Assembly (NCBI GenBank): GCA_030248065.1
Contig: JASAMV010004295.1
Location: 1 to 64,000 of the forward strand
Direction: 5' to 3'
DNA length: 64,000 bases
DNA from: Rhynchonema sp. JSB1_4
Lineage: Eukaryota; Nematoda; Chromadorea; Monhysterida; Xyalidae
Shown here: positions 18,122 through 30,024 of the stretch, piece after piece
How positions within the stretch are numbered: position 1 is the stretch's first letter
Layout of the letters: the number at the start of each line of letters is the position of its first letter
Translations under genes and position numbers: made by a program
Notes under the pieces: generated by a model
Told to the model about the DNA's origin: nothing
Databases searched by the model: none
Seen by the model: only the letters and a program-made list of their open reading frames with translations

Positions 18122-21100
18122 ATGCCTCCAAAGAAGAAAAAGAAGCAGGCCGGGAGAACGCAGGTCGCAACTGACGACGACGACGAGCAACCGTGCAGCA
18201 GCGCGCAGGCCGACGCGCAATACGCAGCTGTCCTACAGCAGCAAGAAGTGACGTCATTGCCCGACGACGACGACCAACCGCCATGTTCCAGTCGAGAGGC
18301 GGATGCGCGCGATGCCGCCGCCCTCCAGTTGCGTATGCTGACCGATGATGATGAGACCGCTCGACCGCAACGACGACGGCGGCGGCGGCGAACGGACGTA
18401 TACCCCTGCCGATTCTGCAATGTTCGTTTTTTCCCTAATCAATAACGTAATTTATCCCCAATTGCAACCTAGGTTCCTTCTCCCGTTTCAGACCGATTTG
18501 CAATTGAGTCGTCGTCGATGGAAACGTCATTTACTTCGTGAACACGGCAGATATTTGTGCTCGTTTTGCGCCAAAACTTTCAACAGCGTCGCGCGATGTG
18601 ACGCTCATTTATCCGAACATTTGCCCCAGTTGCTTCAAGACTCGCTCTTCACGACCGAAGACGACGATTTCGACCGCGAACTGTGGACGGACGATACCGC
18701 CCAGTTATTTGATCGCGAGGCGGTAGAGGACGCCGGTTCATCTGCTGCAACCGAAACGGGCCAAACGAACATTCTTACACGCGGTCGTTACTATTGCAGT
18801 TACTGTGATTTTGAGTCGGACAATGTGCCCACGGCAGCCGAGCACGTTACACAACACGTTCGACAGCACGATCGCGATTTCATAGACGACGCTGATGTGG
18901 ACGACGCACATTTGGGAGACATTTCCGCATTCTATTCGATGGTTGATAGAAAAATGCAGGGCGGAAATCGTCGCCGGGACAGTTCTGTTGGTCGGTTTTT
19001 TTTGTTTTCCCAGTGCGCCTTTTATTGCATTCAAAAAAAGCTCGTAGCCCCTTCAGGATGACGCGACAACTGAACAAAGTGAAGGAGAGGAGGAGGAGGA
19101 GGCGCCAACCAGTCCAGGAATTGAGGCTGGTAGGTTTCGACAAGATCGACGGCTTGTTCGAGCCTATCTGGCCAACTTTCAGCATGAAATTGGCTCATAT
19201 CACCACCGCACCAAAAATTACGAAATTCTAAATTTTGGCACCCCCTTCGGTTGCCACTCACGCACATTTCGACGAATATTCAATTCCATAAGACGAATAA
19301 TAGGCGGTCGGCACGCTGCCGTCTTTATGTCCATAGGTTACTTGCTTCGCCATCCGGACCCGACGCCTCGTTTGCGCTATTTCTTTAGCAGTTCAAACAC
19401 CATGCTTTTCGATCACGCAATTTTCTGGAACCACGACGCAAACAGAGTGCGGGACATTCTCCGGCAAATTCCCGAGCGAATTCGCCGTTTTGCGAACAAC
19501 CTGGTCTTCTCACAACCTAGCAGTAATTATCAATGGGTGCGATTGACCAATTTTACTGTTAAAATCTACTACATTTAGATGTCGCCCACGCATTGAGTGC
19601 AAGGTTTATGCAAGAATTCAACAACGAACAAACTCGCGAGCAGACATTTTTCGCGGCGTTAAGCGTAGCGCGCGAAAACATTGCCAACGGTCTACAGCCA
19701 GGCGCACGACTCATCCCCAACTACAAACGATTGCTTCGTCTGCTGACGGGTATGCTCGCGCCGAACGTCAACCAGTGGTGTTCCGCGCGCCAGTTTCTCT
19801 CATCCGGGCTTCCGCCACCGGCGTTTCTGAAAGACATACAACGAGTGCTGAAAGCAAACATTCGAATATGGCAGTTCAATGACTGCAGCTGCGAGAATGA
19901 GGTTGATTTGGACGCCAAACCCAGTACCGTCCATCTTTCCGCTTCCAGTTTTGTTCGAATGAAAATTGTTGGTGGCGATCATATAGGTACGCTGACTGAG
20001 GCACTGCCGTGTATCGACCTGTTGTTGTTTCGACAACGTTACGCACTGATTCGCAATTTGAACTCCATGCTCCGCGCCTTCCCCTGTTCTCTTTGCGGTC
20101 GCGTTTATCATCGCGCCCAAACGTTGACGGCGCATTTGAGAAAATGTAAGCAGACACTCGATTATCATTCGTCGGAGAGCGAGGATGACAGTGACTGGGC
20201 CGCTCGCACGAGACAGCACCCTCGCGATCGACGACGTCACTTCAAACGAGCTCGTTACGCCAACTACAAGTTTGTCAGAGAGAAGCTGGAACAAGCCGGA
20301 ATTGACGTGCCCGCATCATTCAAGGGTCGTTTCAATAGATACACGACCGTTTTCGATTGCGAATCTAATTTATCTGAAATCAGCGAGTATCGTAATGAAA
20401 TCGAACCTTCCAATACAAATTATATTAACGCTCATCAAATTAGTGCAATTGGCGTATTCACAAATATACCCCGTTTTCAACCTGTCGTCTTCGTGAACTC
20501 AACGGGGACAACGAGTTTCGTGAAACGATTCACTCAGTACTTACTAGCATGCGCGGATGAATCCTACAAACTGAACCGGCAGGACAACGCCTACATTTTG
20601 CAACAATTCAATCAGTTCATCCATATGAGCATCAACGATTCTGATAATCGCCGACTCGCTCAACTGCAACGCTTATTGAAGCAATTCGAACGACACCTCA
20701 GGCAGCATTTGGTTTGGACGTTCAACCGAATGAAGTTTGTGTGTGTTTTTCACAGTTTGGTTCTTGTCCGCGCGCCAATTTGTAGCGAAAGTTCGAGCAA
20801 CATTTTCAGGTATGACATTGGTTTGCTTCGTTCGGCTTCGTGGATGTGGTGGCTGCATAAATTGGACGGCGGGCTCTCTGTCCTGAAACGAAACAACACC
20901 AATCACTATGTAGCCTTGAGCACCCATAGACTCAGTTTACGCGATGTATCAATGTACGTTCCCAACTGCAGCCTACGTGATTTTCTTCGCACTTTTCTTC
21001 CACCCGAACACCGTAATTTGTTGGAGAAATCCTACTATCCGCATGGGTATACGCAAAAACCAAGCGATTTGTTCTCCGACGGCTTTCCGCCCTACCGCAG

Positions 21101-23883
21101 CTTTGAAAATGTTCTGCGCGGTGGTCGTAATTTGCTCGAGGAGGAGTTCGACAGATACAACGAATTGTTACAAGACGGATCCAGCGAGGAACAAGCACTG
21201 AGAACTATGAATCTCAGCACTCCTCCCCCATCCGGACCGGCAGTCTACGAACAACTGCAACGCGAGTGGAAGGATCGCGGGTATCGACACATGTTGGATT
21301 GGTTGATTCATTATGTCCTGTTGGTTGGTTGGCTTCCATTTCGCGATCATACCCTTGTTGTGAGTTTCGCCGTAAGATCAGTTGAACATCCGCAGGATTG
21401 TGTGGGAACGTTGTTTGCCATCGAGAATTTCATTGCCGCATTTACCGACCAGCACGAGTTGGATCCGACAGAGAAAATTAGCATATCAAGCCTGTCGTTT
21501 GCCGTATTCATGCGCGAACTAGCCGGCCTGACGGATCCATCCGGCAACTACATGGCCCTTCTCGAACCCAGAGTGCGAACGTTGATCAAGAAAAGTTGCA
21601 TAGGAGGTATGCCCAATGCTGCACGTTTAAAGTCGTTTGCTTTTGCCTCTGATTGAACTCATTTCAGGTATATCTCATTCGATGCAAAGACTGTGCATCA
21701 AAGGATACAGTCGTATCGCGCCGCATTTGTTTGGAGATGAAGCTCGTATCGTTGGATGCATTCGAACCCTGGACGCGAACTCGTGTGTTTGTTCACGCCC
21801 TTCTTCAACTTGCTCAAGCTCATCAATTTGCGCCCTACGCAGGCTCTATGCTGGCACCTTGGGAATGATTGAATGCGAGTGTCTGGGGAGTTATGGTGTA
21901 CGTCGTACTTCCGGACCGGACACAGTCGGATTTGAGCTAACGGAAATTTGTGGCAGGAAAACCGAGGCAAGCAACGCTATTCGTTGATTTGTTCCACCCG
22001 CGATTTTGTTGACGCCTACTTGCAGGCTCTTCTCTGGCTGCAGCACATGAAAAGAACACGCTTTGCGGCACCCTGTCCCAATACCGGTCGACCCCAGCAT
22101 ATGCGCACCATTTTGAGTTTGGATGGAGAGTCCGTATTCTACCTTCAAGGTCGGCGGTTCAACTGCGATGGGTGTGTAACAGTGTTTGACGAGCTCGGTT
22201 GCAGATCATACGTGGTGCTTGAGTTTCTGGGGTAGGCGATTTCGAATATAGCAAGTGGAGTCGTCAGTTTGAGGAAAGCTTTCCGACTGTTCCAGGTGTT
22301 TCTATCATGCGCATGAATGTACGGGACCGGAAAATCGATCGGAGCGACACCCAAAGCTTAAAGACCGAACCTGGGCCGAAATCAAAGAGGACACTATGGC
22401 TCGTCTGGAGCTGCTTCGCTCCCATCCATCAATCAGGGAAGTGATCTACGTGTGGGAATGCGAATGGTTGGAAGAGCTCAAATCCATGCAGCACATGCTT
22501 GACCACACGCTCAGCGTTCTTCCTGATAACCGCGAAAAACGATTCACAGAGCGTCGTGGAATTGAACTGATAATGGAGAAAAAGCTCCACGGGTTCGTCG
22601 AAGTCACACTGGTAACACCGCCCGAATTGCGCGATCATTTCTCCATTTTGCCTCCACTGTTCGTACACGAGGAAATTGGCTACGAAATTCTCACTGAGCA
22701 ACAGAAGATCTTAGCTGAAAAGTACTGTGTGGACGATCGACCGGTACGATGTGTGACGAATCGATTCAACGCCGAGCGTATCGTAATCACAACAGCCATG
22801 CTGCGGTGGTATATTGAGCACGGCATTGTCTGCGAACGACTCTATACTGTCGTTCAATTTGCCGGCGTTGTCGACCGACCGTTTCTTCCCTGGTTGGACA
22901 GAATGATCAGCGAACGCACAACAGCCTACCTGAACGGGGATACGGTTCGTGACCAGTTGACGAAACTCCGTCTCGTAAGCGTCTACGGATTTGCATTGGC
23001 CTATAAGCGTTCCAAAACCGTCTACTGCAACCAGGCACAACTACGGAGACTGGTGAAACGACGCCAACAGATTCTTGACATTCTTCCCGCGGGCGAAACA
23101 ACTGGGAACGAGCATAAATTCGTGGAGGTAGTACTGCGCCCGCGAAACACAGACCTCAATCTTCCTATGCAATTTTCAGCCTCAATTCTCGTAAATTCAA
23201 AAATGGTGCTGCTTCGATTTGTGTATGATTTCTTGATGAAGTACTTCCCCAGACCCACATTTTCCATCGGGCTAATGGATACGGATTCCGTTTGTGTCAT
23301 CAGTGAACGGGAGGACTACGCCGAAATGTGTCGACCCGAACTACGAACTGAGTACGAACGCGATGTCAGCAACTGGCTGGTTCCATCGAAAACACATCCC
23401 GACTATGCAACATTGATGCGTCAACCACTACTCTTTAAACCGGAGGTTGTGGGTGACGTGTTGATTAGCTGCGGGCCGAAATGTTACGAAATTGCTGCTC
23501 GCGGTTCTTTGAAGGCAATGAAGAAAGCGCACCGAGGGGTCCAATCCACCCATATGGCGAACGTCACTATCCAAAATTTTCGCTCGTTTTTTGAGGCTAT
23601 TTTTGACATACTACCTCAGAATAGTGCCACTAAATGCGGGTTCAGATACAACTCCCTGCTCGATCGAATCGTTACATTCGAGATGCAAGCGCGAGCCTTT
23701 GCGCCAATTTGCAGAAAATTTAAATTTTGCGAAAACAACATTCACAGTTTCCCTCTTGAGTACACCAGTGAACAGGGCGAAGGGTGCGGTTGTGATTTGA
23801 GGCAACCAATCAATGTTGAAATGTTATGGCAAAGAATCCTATGCACCTTAGGTGTATGTGAACATTTGGAACATAACAATTGA
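18122..23883 (+). CDS. polB: Protein-primed family B DNA polymerase with N-terminal zinc fingers, Polinton C
   Basis: Replicates the element. Eight exons: 18122-18421, 18492-18986, 19057-19522, 19579-21606, 21668-21782, 21843-21897, 21957-22231, 22296-23883; they sum to 5322 nt (1773 residues) and every junction keeps phase. Introns are 56-70 nt. Lys-rich start, acidic linkers and C2H2-like fingers (YPCRFC, YLCSFC, YYCSYC, FPCSLC). Then the exonuclease domain (FDCES), motif A DANSLY (formed across the 21783-21842 intron), the family-specific LGCFYHAHEC and WECEW insert, the fingers region, and motif C MDTDS. The start overlaps a divergent promoter with the membrane-protein gene. Exact exonuclease II boundaries near 20.75 kb are less certain. 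Confidence 0.93.
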
Positions 23884-24363
23884 TCATGTGCAGGATCATC
23901 GCAGACGCTCGTTTTCGCCGAGGCTGACAAATTGGAGCAATTCAGTTTTCACCCACTTAAGGCATTTGGTTTTATTGTTTACGACTGAATACCTGTTTTC
24001 TCTATGCCCGACTATTCCCTCATTTTCACACATTTGCGAAAATAAAAACGCGTTCCACCTTCGTTTCTCCGTCCACAGATCTAAATATAGTTGCGCAAAA
24101 GAACATCGCAATTATTTCATGGCGCAAGCAATTAGCCCACGCATGCAGGAGCACAAAACAATTCGAACTGAACGGCACTGATGACGTCAATGCACAGCCG
24201 CGAGAAATTTACAGTGCTATTATTGTATCACGCGTCCAATTAGCCCACGCACTGCAATTATGCGTCCGTAAACAAAGCAATTATTTCTCGCGCGCCAGTT
24301 CTGCAACGGCTGTTTCGTTATTATATTTTCTCGAGTATTACTCGGCTTTCACGCTGAGCAAAA
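23884..24363. other. Intergenic region 3' of polymerase C
   Basis: 480 bases without a gene. Contains two copies of CAATTAGCCCACGCA (about 24129 and 24239) and other AATTA/GCGC-rich motifs reminiscent of the terminal repeat. AATAAA at about 24041 could end the polymerase transcript. It presumably holds the promoter of the next gene. Confidence 0.4.
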
Positions 24364-25109
24364 TGCAAGAGGTTGTCGACAAGGATTTGGCTAATGTTGA
24401 ACGACAGGCTAAGAGCGATCCATGGCCGGTGTTGATTGCGTCAAACTGGGATGAGAAAACGTTGGAGGGCCCCGACGGACGAGCGTTGCACGACGTGCTC
24501 AAGGAGCTGTCGACAGAAGCGCAACCTCGAATAATTCAAAGCAAGCCGAAAATTTGTCAATGGGGTTAGTGGCGTTGGTTTTTCGGTTGAGTGGCATTCC
24601 TCAATGAGCGTAATAAACCTGATTCAGGCACCGTTGGAAAGACCTACGTGTTCAGTGTGAATTCGCAACAACACTTTGGTTTGTAAATTTCTCCGTGTTG
24701 ATGCATACTGCGATTTTCTCCAATACCACGTTCTCCAAAATTCAGGCGCTAGGCTGTACGTGCGAAACGGCGTGGCTCAACTCGAAATCGCCCGCTACCG
24801 ACTCACATTGGGCGACGCAGATGGGTGTGAACGCGTTGAGGATACGGAAGGATTCAGTAGAATGCAGGGTTAGACTGTTATGATTTCATTGCCAACTGGG
24901 TTTTTTTCACGAAAATCTGTATTGGCAGGTGTACGAATTCCATGGGATTCAGCGAAAGTGCTGTTTGCGCTCGCGCGATCGCTTGAGGCCGATGTAGCCG
25001 TCACGACTGAAGTGGTACGTTACAACGATCTAGATGCTTGTGCGTATCAGAACTATCATTACTCTTTCAGGAACGAATGCGTGCGCCATCGCAATTGCCG
25101 AAGGCCTGA
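24364..25109 (+). CDS. Small spliced protein, possibly PC4-like single-strand DNA binder, Polinton C
   Basis: Five exons with clean borders: 24364-24564, from 24628, from 24746, then an exon after TTGGCAG near 24929, and the last after TTTCAG near 25070, ending TGA 25107-25109. The first three introns share phase 1. Product about 168 residues. Middle part RLYVRNGVAQLEIARYRL followed later by GVRIPWDSAKVLFALARSL resembles the strand-then-helix layout of PC4-type ssDNA-binding cofactors, which would suit a replication role. The similarity is by eye and weak; the gene model itself is better supported than the function. Confidence 0.55.
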
Positions 25110-25236
25110 AGGGTGGATTTGGAGCTAACCACTAGGAATATATAGTAATATTATTTTGTTGCGGATCCGAAATTTTTCACTACTGTTGCACTGAAACTTG
25201 TTGTGTGAAATGAACCGGCTCAAAATCGCACACAAT

Positions 25237-26160
25237 TTATCCCAATGATAAAACAGGAACAAATACATTTTTCTTTGTCGTGCCAGCAGCACGCAAATGG
25301 GGAGCCCTACGCGTTTGAATCAAAGTTCGTAATCGAGCGCGTTCACGAGGGGATTTAGAAATTTGATTAGGTTCTAGGCTAGAGTGCTTGCTCAATAACT
25401 GCACAATTGATTCGTATCCCACAGATTTCGGTGCGTTAGGCGCGTCCGGATTGGTGGGAGCCACCAAACGTTGTAATATTGTCAACAAGTTGCTGCCGCT
25501 GACTTTTGTGTTGTTTACTACAATAGACATATCAGAGTTTACTCTAAATCGTTCAGCGGGTAACTTCAAAAGTTCGTTCACTATATTTTCGGCAAAATCG
25601 CGATTTCTTCCTCTGAATGCATTATCCAGTGCTGCGACGACGTGTTCGTGACTTGCGCTCGACAATTCCACCGCCGCCGCCGCTTGTTCATCGGGTGATG
25701 TAGGTTGTGGTGAAGAAGAATTGGCTATTGCATCCTTTTCTTCAACCTTTGGTTCCTCTGGAAACAATCGGCGAACGACATCCGCCGCCGCCACCGCCTG
25801 ACTGGGAGTTTTTGCTGTTGCCAGTTGCGGGGAATATGAAGGAGCCGGTTGCTCTTCTGCGATGTGCGGACGTTGACGTGATGAAGGAGTACTGTTGGTC
25901 AACCAGCTGAGATCGTCGTCATCGTTGGATTTCAAAAGTTTTCGCTGGGCGTCGATTTCAGTCAGAATTTCGGCCAACTGTTTTCGTTTTTGCGTGGCAC
26001 TCAACGAATTGTCAATCAGAACTCGGTCGAAATTCTGATCTAACTCGGTCAAAAGTTTGATATTCATGTTGCCCCAGTACTTTTGCGAGCGTTGGAGGTC
26101 AGTCATTATACTGGGGTCAACAAGCAAAAATCGTCGAAATAACGAAGTTTTGCTCGACAT
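25237..26160 (-). CDS. Conserved Polinton protein of unknown function (307 residues)
   Basis: Single exon. The N-terminal block FRRFLLVDPSIMTDLQ is followed by helical sequence, a low-complexity Pro/Ala/Ser linker (residues about 85-170), and a C-terminal domain (SGSNLLTILQRLVAP to SPRERARLRTLI) like the C-terminal domain seen in many Polintons. The short protein 16738-16944 of Polinton B shares the N-terminal motif. Last gene of the minus-strand block, 13 bases after the next gene's stop. Role unknown; possibly virion-related by context. Confidence 0.6.
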   Translation of the reverse strand: MSSKTSLFRRFLLVDPSIMTDLQRSQKYWGNMNIKLLTELDQNFDRVLIDNSLSATQKRKQLAEILTEIDAQRKLLKSNDDDDLSWLTNSTPSSRQRPHIAEEQPAPSYSPQLATAKTPSQAVAAADVVRRLFPEEPKVEEKDAIANSSSPQPTSPDEQAAAAVELSSASHEHVVAALDNAFRGRNRDFAENIVNELLKLPAERFRVNSDMSIVVNNTKVSGSNLLTILQRLVAPTNPDAPNAPKSVGYESIVQLLSKHSSLEPNQISKSPRERARLRTLIQTRRAPHLRAAGTTKKNVFVPVLSLG

Positions 26161-26172
26161 GATGGGTTGGTT

Positions 26173-26508
26173 TCATTCAAGTTGATTGGCGTTCAGAGCG
26201 TCGACGGCAATTCGACACAATACGCTTATTGCTGGAATATGCCTTGCGAATAGACGCCTTTTGAGTTTCCCGCTTTCGGCGCGGTTGGCAAAACGCAAAA
26301 GTAGCGGTTTTCTTCGGCGGAGTTCCTTCAGTTGTTGTTCGCTCAAAACAAAACTACCTCGGTGTATGTTGAAAGAAATGGCGCACAAACATAAAATTAG
26401 CGACTTTGGAGCCGCATTGATGAGAACGCGTTTCACTTTGGTTGGTACGGTCTTGTCCTGCAGTAGTCGAAGGTAGCTAATATGATGTTGTAGTTGGGCA
26501 ATCGTCAT
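26173..26508 (-). CDS. Small conserved Polinton protein of unknown function (111 residues)
   Basis: Single exon starting inside the end of the ATPase gene (overlap 26477-26508, other frame). Helical, basic, with the pattern ISFNIHRGSFVLSEQQL, RRRKPLLLRFANR, then LKRRLFARHIPAISVL. This matches the layout of a short protein common in Polintons (N-x-x-x-G, then K-x-LLR-x-A, then LL). Start chosen at the first ATG after the overlap. Function not known. Confidence 0.6.
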   Translation of the reverse strand: MTIAQLQHHISYLRLLQDKTVPTKVKRVLINAAPKSLILCLCAISFNIHRGSFVLSEQQLKELRRRKPLLLRFANRAESGKLKRRLFARHIPAISVLCRIAVDALNANQLE

Positions 26509-27480
26509 CGCTCATTTGATAGACTATTGCTTGTTGATTTGGTAGGACCCCGGTAAGGAGTCGAAAACGAGGGTCGGCGGTTTGCGATAGATTAACCTGA
26601 AAGTTGGCCGCTCGCTTTAGCTCATCTCGAATCTTTCATTTTTTTCCGAAGTGTAACCAAAAAAATTACCATTAGATATCCGTATTTGTTGTTGTTGAAC
26701 TCCACGTTGTCTGCCAGAGCTTGTTGATAGATTTTCAGAAATAAATTTCCTCGTTTCGGATATACCTGACGTCCGAAACAAACAATGGCCGTGTGCGCAG
26801 TCGGACTGTTGAACAGAATTACGACGCTGAAACGAAATTTCGCAATAAATCTACCCTGATTAGTCGCGACGATCGCCCACCTACTCGGCTTGTCGCGAAC
26901 ATTGACGAAACACGGGTCCCATGTAGAGATTTTGTGTGATGAAATATGTGCACAAGTACTGGTGATGACTCATGCCGCTGAATAATCCTGACCACAAACT
27001 CGCATTTCGATCGAGTTTCCAACCCCAATCATCTGAAAGAGAAAACGATCATAAACGCGGAAATAGAAAAAAAGGGAAACTCGAATCTGTCAGCAAAGAA
27101 CAAACCAACAACGACAACGGCCGGCGCATTAGAATCCGGGCTTCCAAGCACCTCCGGCGACAGATAGCTTTCGTCGAAATTCTTTGTGGCCTTGAAGCGC
27201 ACACCGTATTTGGCTTTCAGCTTATCATACCCACTCTGCCAGAAACTGTACGCCAAAAGTACGCGACGCGGCTCAACACCGTAGATATCACGAAATCGCA
27301 ACAATTTTTCCACAAGAAACGAGGTTTTTCCACTGCTCGTACGACCTGAAATTCACTTGCCCATTATAAGCGCATTATGAGCTTGCAATTCAAAAAAATG
27401 AGCACACCGGATAGAATGCAGTTGAAGGGCGGTTTGGGCCACAGTGCCACAGTATGGCAATTGCTGATGTTGTTGTCCAT
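26477..27480 (-). CDS. Genome-packaging ATPase (FtsK/HerA type), Polinton C
   Basis: Pumps DNA into the capsid. Five exons: 27480-27408, 27345-27106, 27032-26885, 26826-26670, 26596-26477; total 738 nt, 245 residues, all phases consistent. The first intron removes an apparent TGA and brings FNCILSG to RTSSGKTS, giving the P-loop. The second joins VVVV to DDWG, giving Walker B. Later SPTAHTAIVCFGRQVYP is the conserved C-terminal region. It begins 11 bases after the protease stop and overlaps the next gene. Confidence 0.9.
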
Positions 27481-27490
27481 GAAATAAATT

Positions 27491-28024
27491 TTATTCACAG
27501 CGTAATACCGATCTGAACCGACGTTTAGAAATACATAGTGGATGCAACTTTTTAAACCACTTTATCAACATCTGATCGTTGTGACTCGTGTTTGTGGAAA
27601 AGACAGACAAAATCTCGTGGAATGAAGCGCCTCGCAAATACGCGTGACTAACAAACAATACGTACAAGCCGCATAGACATGAATCGTTGCTTTGAACCTG
27701 TTGCCTATTGAACAAGATGATGTTGTTCCGTTGCGATGCCAATTGTTCTAACGAGATATGGAACAAAGGAGCGTCGTACTTCTTAGCTATTGATTCCGGC
27801 GAGTCTCCTAAACTGTCAAACACGACCGTATCAGTAGCGCTCAGTAGCACCACAACCCAATGACCCATTCGATCCCGTTCAGTTGGCTGGACAGTATTCA
27901 AAACGAAAACATTTCGACCTATGCTCGGCACTGCCTTAGATGGGCGAAAATGAGAAATGAGATCACAACCGCGAAATTGCGGAATATAGTTTCGAAGACA
28001 GTGACGAATTTCTGCAGCATTCAT
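27491..28024 (-). CDS. Adenain-like cysteine protease, Polinton C
   Basis: 177 residues, single exon. MGHWVVVLL (catalytic His), VVFDSLGDSP (acidic residue), then QSNDSCLCGLYVLFV with Gln, the oxyanion-type Asn/Asp region and the catalytic Cys before Gly. All three catalytic sites are present, unlike copy A. The start overlaps the stop of the capsid gene by four bases (ATGA). It matures capsid and core proteins. Confidence 0.88.
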   Translation of the reverse strand: MNAAEIRHCLRNYIPQFRGCDLISHFRPSKAVPSIGRNVFVLNTVQPTERDRMGHWVVVLLSATDTVVFDSLGDSPESIAKKYDAPLFHISLEQLASQRNNIILFNRQQVQSNDSCLCGLYVLFVSHAYLRGASFHEILSVFSTNTSHNDQMLIKWFKKLHPLCISKRRFRSVLRCE

Positions 28025-30022
28025 TGTCCAATATAGTCCACGGCCACGTTAAATGCTGAAGAAATGAAAACGGAACTGGCGTGTACCTGAAATGGGAGTG
28101 AGACTGCTGGCTTGTTTTATTGGAATTTCGCCAAGCTGACCCTACCATGTACACGACATATGTGAGATCCTTCTGAATGCTGTTGCGGTGGCGGATGTGC
28201 AGAGTTAGGCTGCCTGTCTCCGGCAATGATGTTGCGCCTTCAGTAAATTGACTGATATTGAATGCCTGAAATCGTAGTTATATGCTTACCCAGATCTAAA
28301 AATAGAGAGTATTTCTGGTTGCTTACGATTAGTGAGTATCCATTCATAAAGTCCCGTAGTTCAATTGTTGAGCTGTAGGCGTTGTTGAGAAAACCGGCAC
28401 AAATCAGGAAATTTATGTAGGCGTGTTGAACCACGTTATTGGCGGTATCGAATGTTAATGGTTGAAATGATGGCAATTGACGTCCGTTCACCGAAAGGCT
28501 GTACGTGCCCGATATTTCCTCTGTAACAGCCAATTACGCAGTTTGCCCTTGCTTTCCGGAGGGTTTTTTTGGGGGGATTTCTCTCACCTGAGCACACTCG
28601 ATATGGGTTCAGATTAAACGAGCCAATCTGCGCTTCTGAAATAGCGAAAGAACCTCGAAACATTTACTCTTCTCCGCTCTGCTCGTTCACACCACAACTG
28701 CGTTCTACCTGAATTCACCACCATCAGATATAGAACGCTGGGAATTCGACCGCCGGATACAAGTGTTTCGCTGATGTTTGATGTGCCGCGCAACTTCGTA
28801 AATTGCGCCATAGCGGTACGGCGAATAGGTATTTGTATTGGTTGTTGTTGCAAGCGTCGCATAATCGAAAGATACAGGTTTTCGTTTCCGGTCACTTTGC
28901 GAACCTTCAGTGAAATTGATTCTGCAAAAAACAAAACCTCTAGTTTTTCTCTGGGCGTCAAATGCGAGTACGAGAACGTAACAAACCAATTATTAATTTC
29001 GGTCGTACAGGAACGGGCGGGTCGACCGCCGGTTGGCCAGCTGCTACCGCAGGAGCTGGGGGATTTGGTTGCATCAGCCTAGAGGAAAGTTGCGTACGAT
29101 CCGGATGTTATGATGGAATAAGAAACCTTACCGAAAAGCGTCGTCCGAATGATGCAGCAAGATGGAGATAGCCACCGACGGAGGGATGAAGCGGTGCTGT
29201 AATGAACGAAGTTCAAGGAGCCAGCCGCTCGCATTGCCTGACATTTCAAAGAGTTAACCTGTTGGAACAGATCTGACCAAAGTGGAAAGACGAGCCGCGC
29301 TTTGCTTGACGCGCGAAACATGAGCGATCGCTGCGTCCAACTGCTGTTGGCAGCGCTCATTTCATCCATTTGACCAGCCGGATCTCTGTAGATTGCCATC
29401 AACGGATCCATGCTTTTGAGAGTGTTTTCGGGCATCAGATAAACTGAAAGCATTTGGTGAATGTTCGCCAAGCAGTGGTTGTTCGCAAGAAAAATCTGTA
29501 CGCTCACCTGTTTCGATAAAACTTTTGTATCCATGCAGTGACGTGCGCGACGTAATCAAAGTGTCATTCAATTGTACCTGTTGCGTAAAGATGACTTGTT
29601 AAAAACACGTGAAGACTTGTTAGACCCGAAAAACTATAAGGACCGACCTCGACGTCGGAAAACATTGTTTGCGCAAAATTGGGAGCGACCCCAATTTTGT
29701 CTGTTGCACTGAAATCGCTCCCGTCACTGGCCTTCACTAATTTCACGGTCATATCCACAAGAATTTTTGGATCGATGAATTCGGTCTGCGGATAAGAAAA
29801 CAACGTGCTGAAAGTATGGTTTCGTCAGTCATAGACTCGCAAAAAACCAACCGGGGTAGCATCCACGTGAAATCGAATCGGAGTTTTCGCGTCGTAAAAT
29901 CCAATTGGCGTGTATTCCACATCTCTTTCGCTACTGATCGAAACTTGTATTTTGTCTTTACTAAACAGGTCAAACCCGGGAATGGAGACAACGGACTGTT
30001 CGTGACTTGAAAGTTTACTCAT
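28021..30022 (-). CDS. Major capsid protein (double jelly-roll), Polinton C, spliced
   Basis: Hexon-like shell protein. ATG 30022 lies two bases after the core-protein stop. Exons recognised: N-terminal FDLFSKDKIQVSI; TEFIDPKILVDMTVKLV (about 29.64-29.79 kb); LNDTLITSRTSLHGYKSF (about 29.52-29.58 kb); PAGQMDEMSAANSSW (about 29.26-29.45 kb); RRLQQQPIQIPIRRTAM (about 28.71-28.92 kb); NAYSSTIELRDFMNGYSL (about 28.33-28.53 kb); TGSLTLHIRHRNSIQ (about 28.14-28.26 kb); and a last 12-codon exon ending in TGA inside the protease ATG. Each has a homologue in copy A, which supports the model. Introns are 50-100 nt. Confidence 0.85.
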
Positions 30023-30024
30023 AT

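Noticed and set aside
21697..21840. Apparent absence of polymerase motif A
   Set aside because: A 60-nt in-frame intron (21783-21842) interrupts DANS-LY; splicing gives the expected motif.
27340..27375. In-frame TGA just before the ATPase P-loop, first taken as a pseudogene signal
   Set aside because: A 62-nt intron with matching phases (27346-27407) removes it, and all five exons sum to whole codons.
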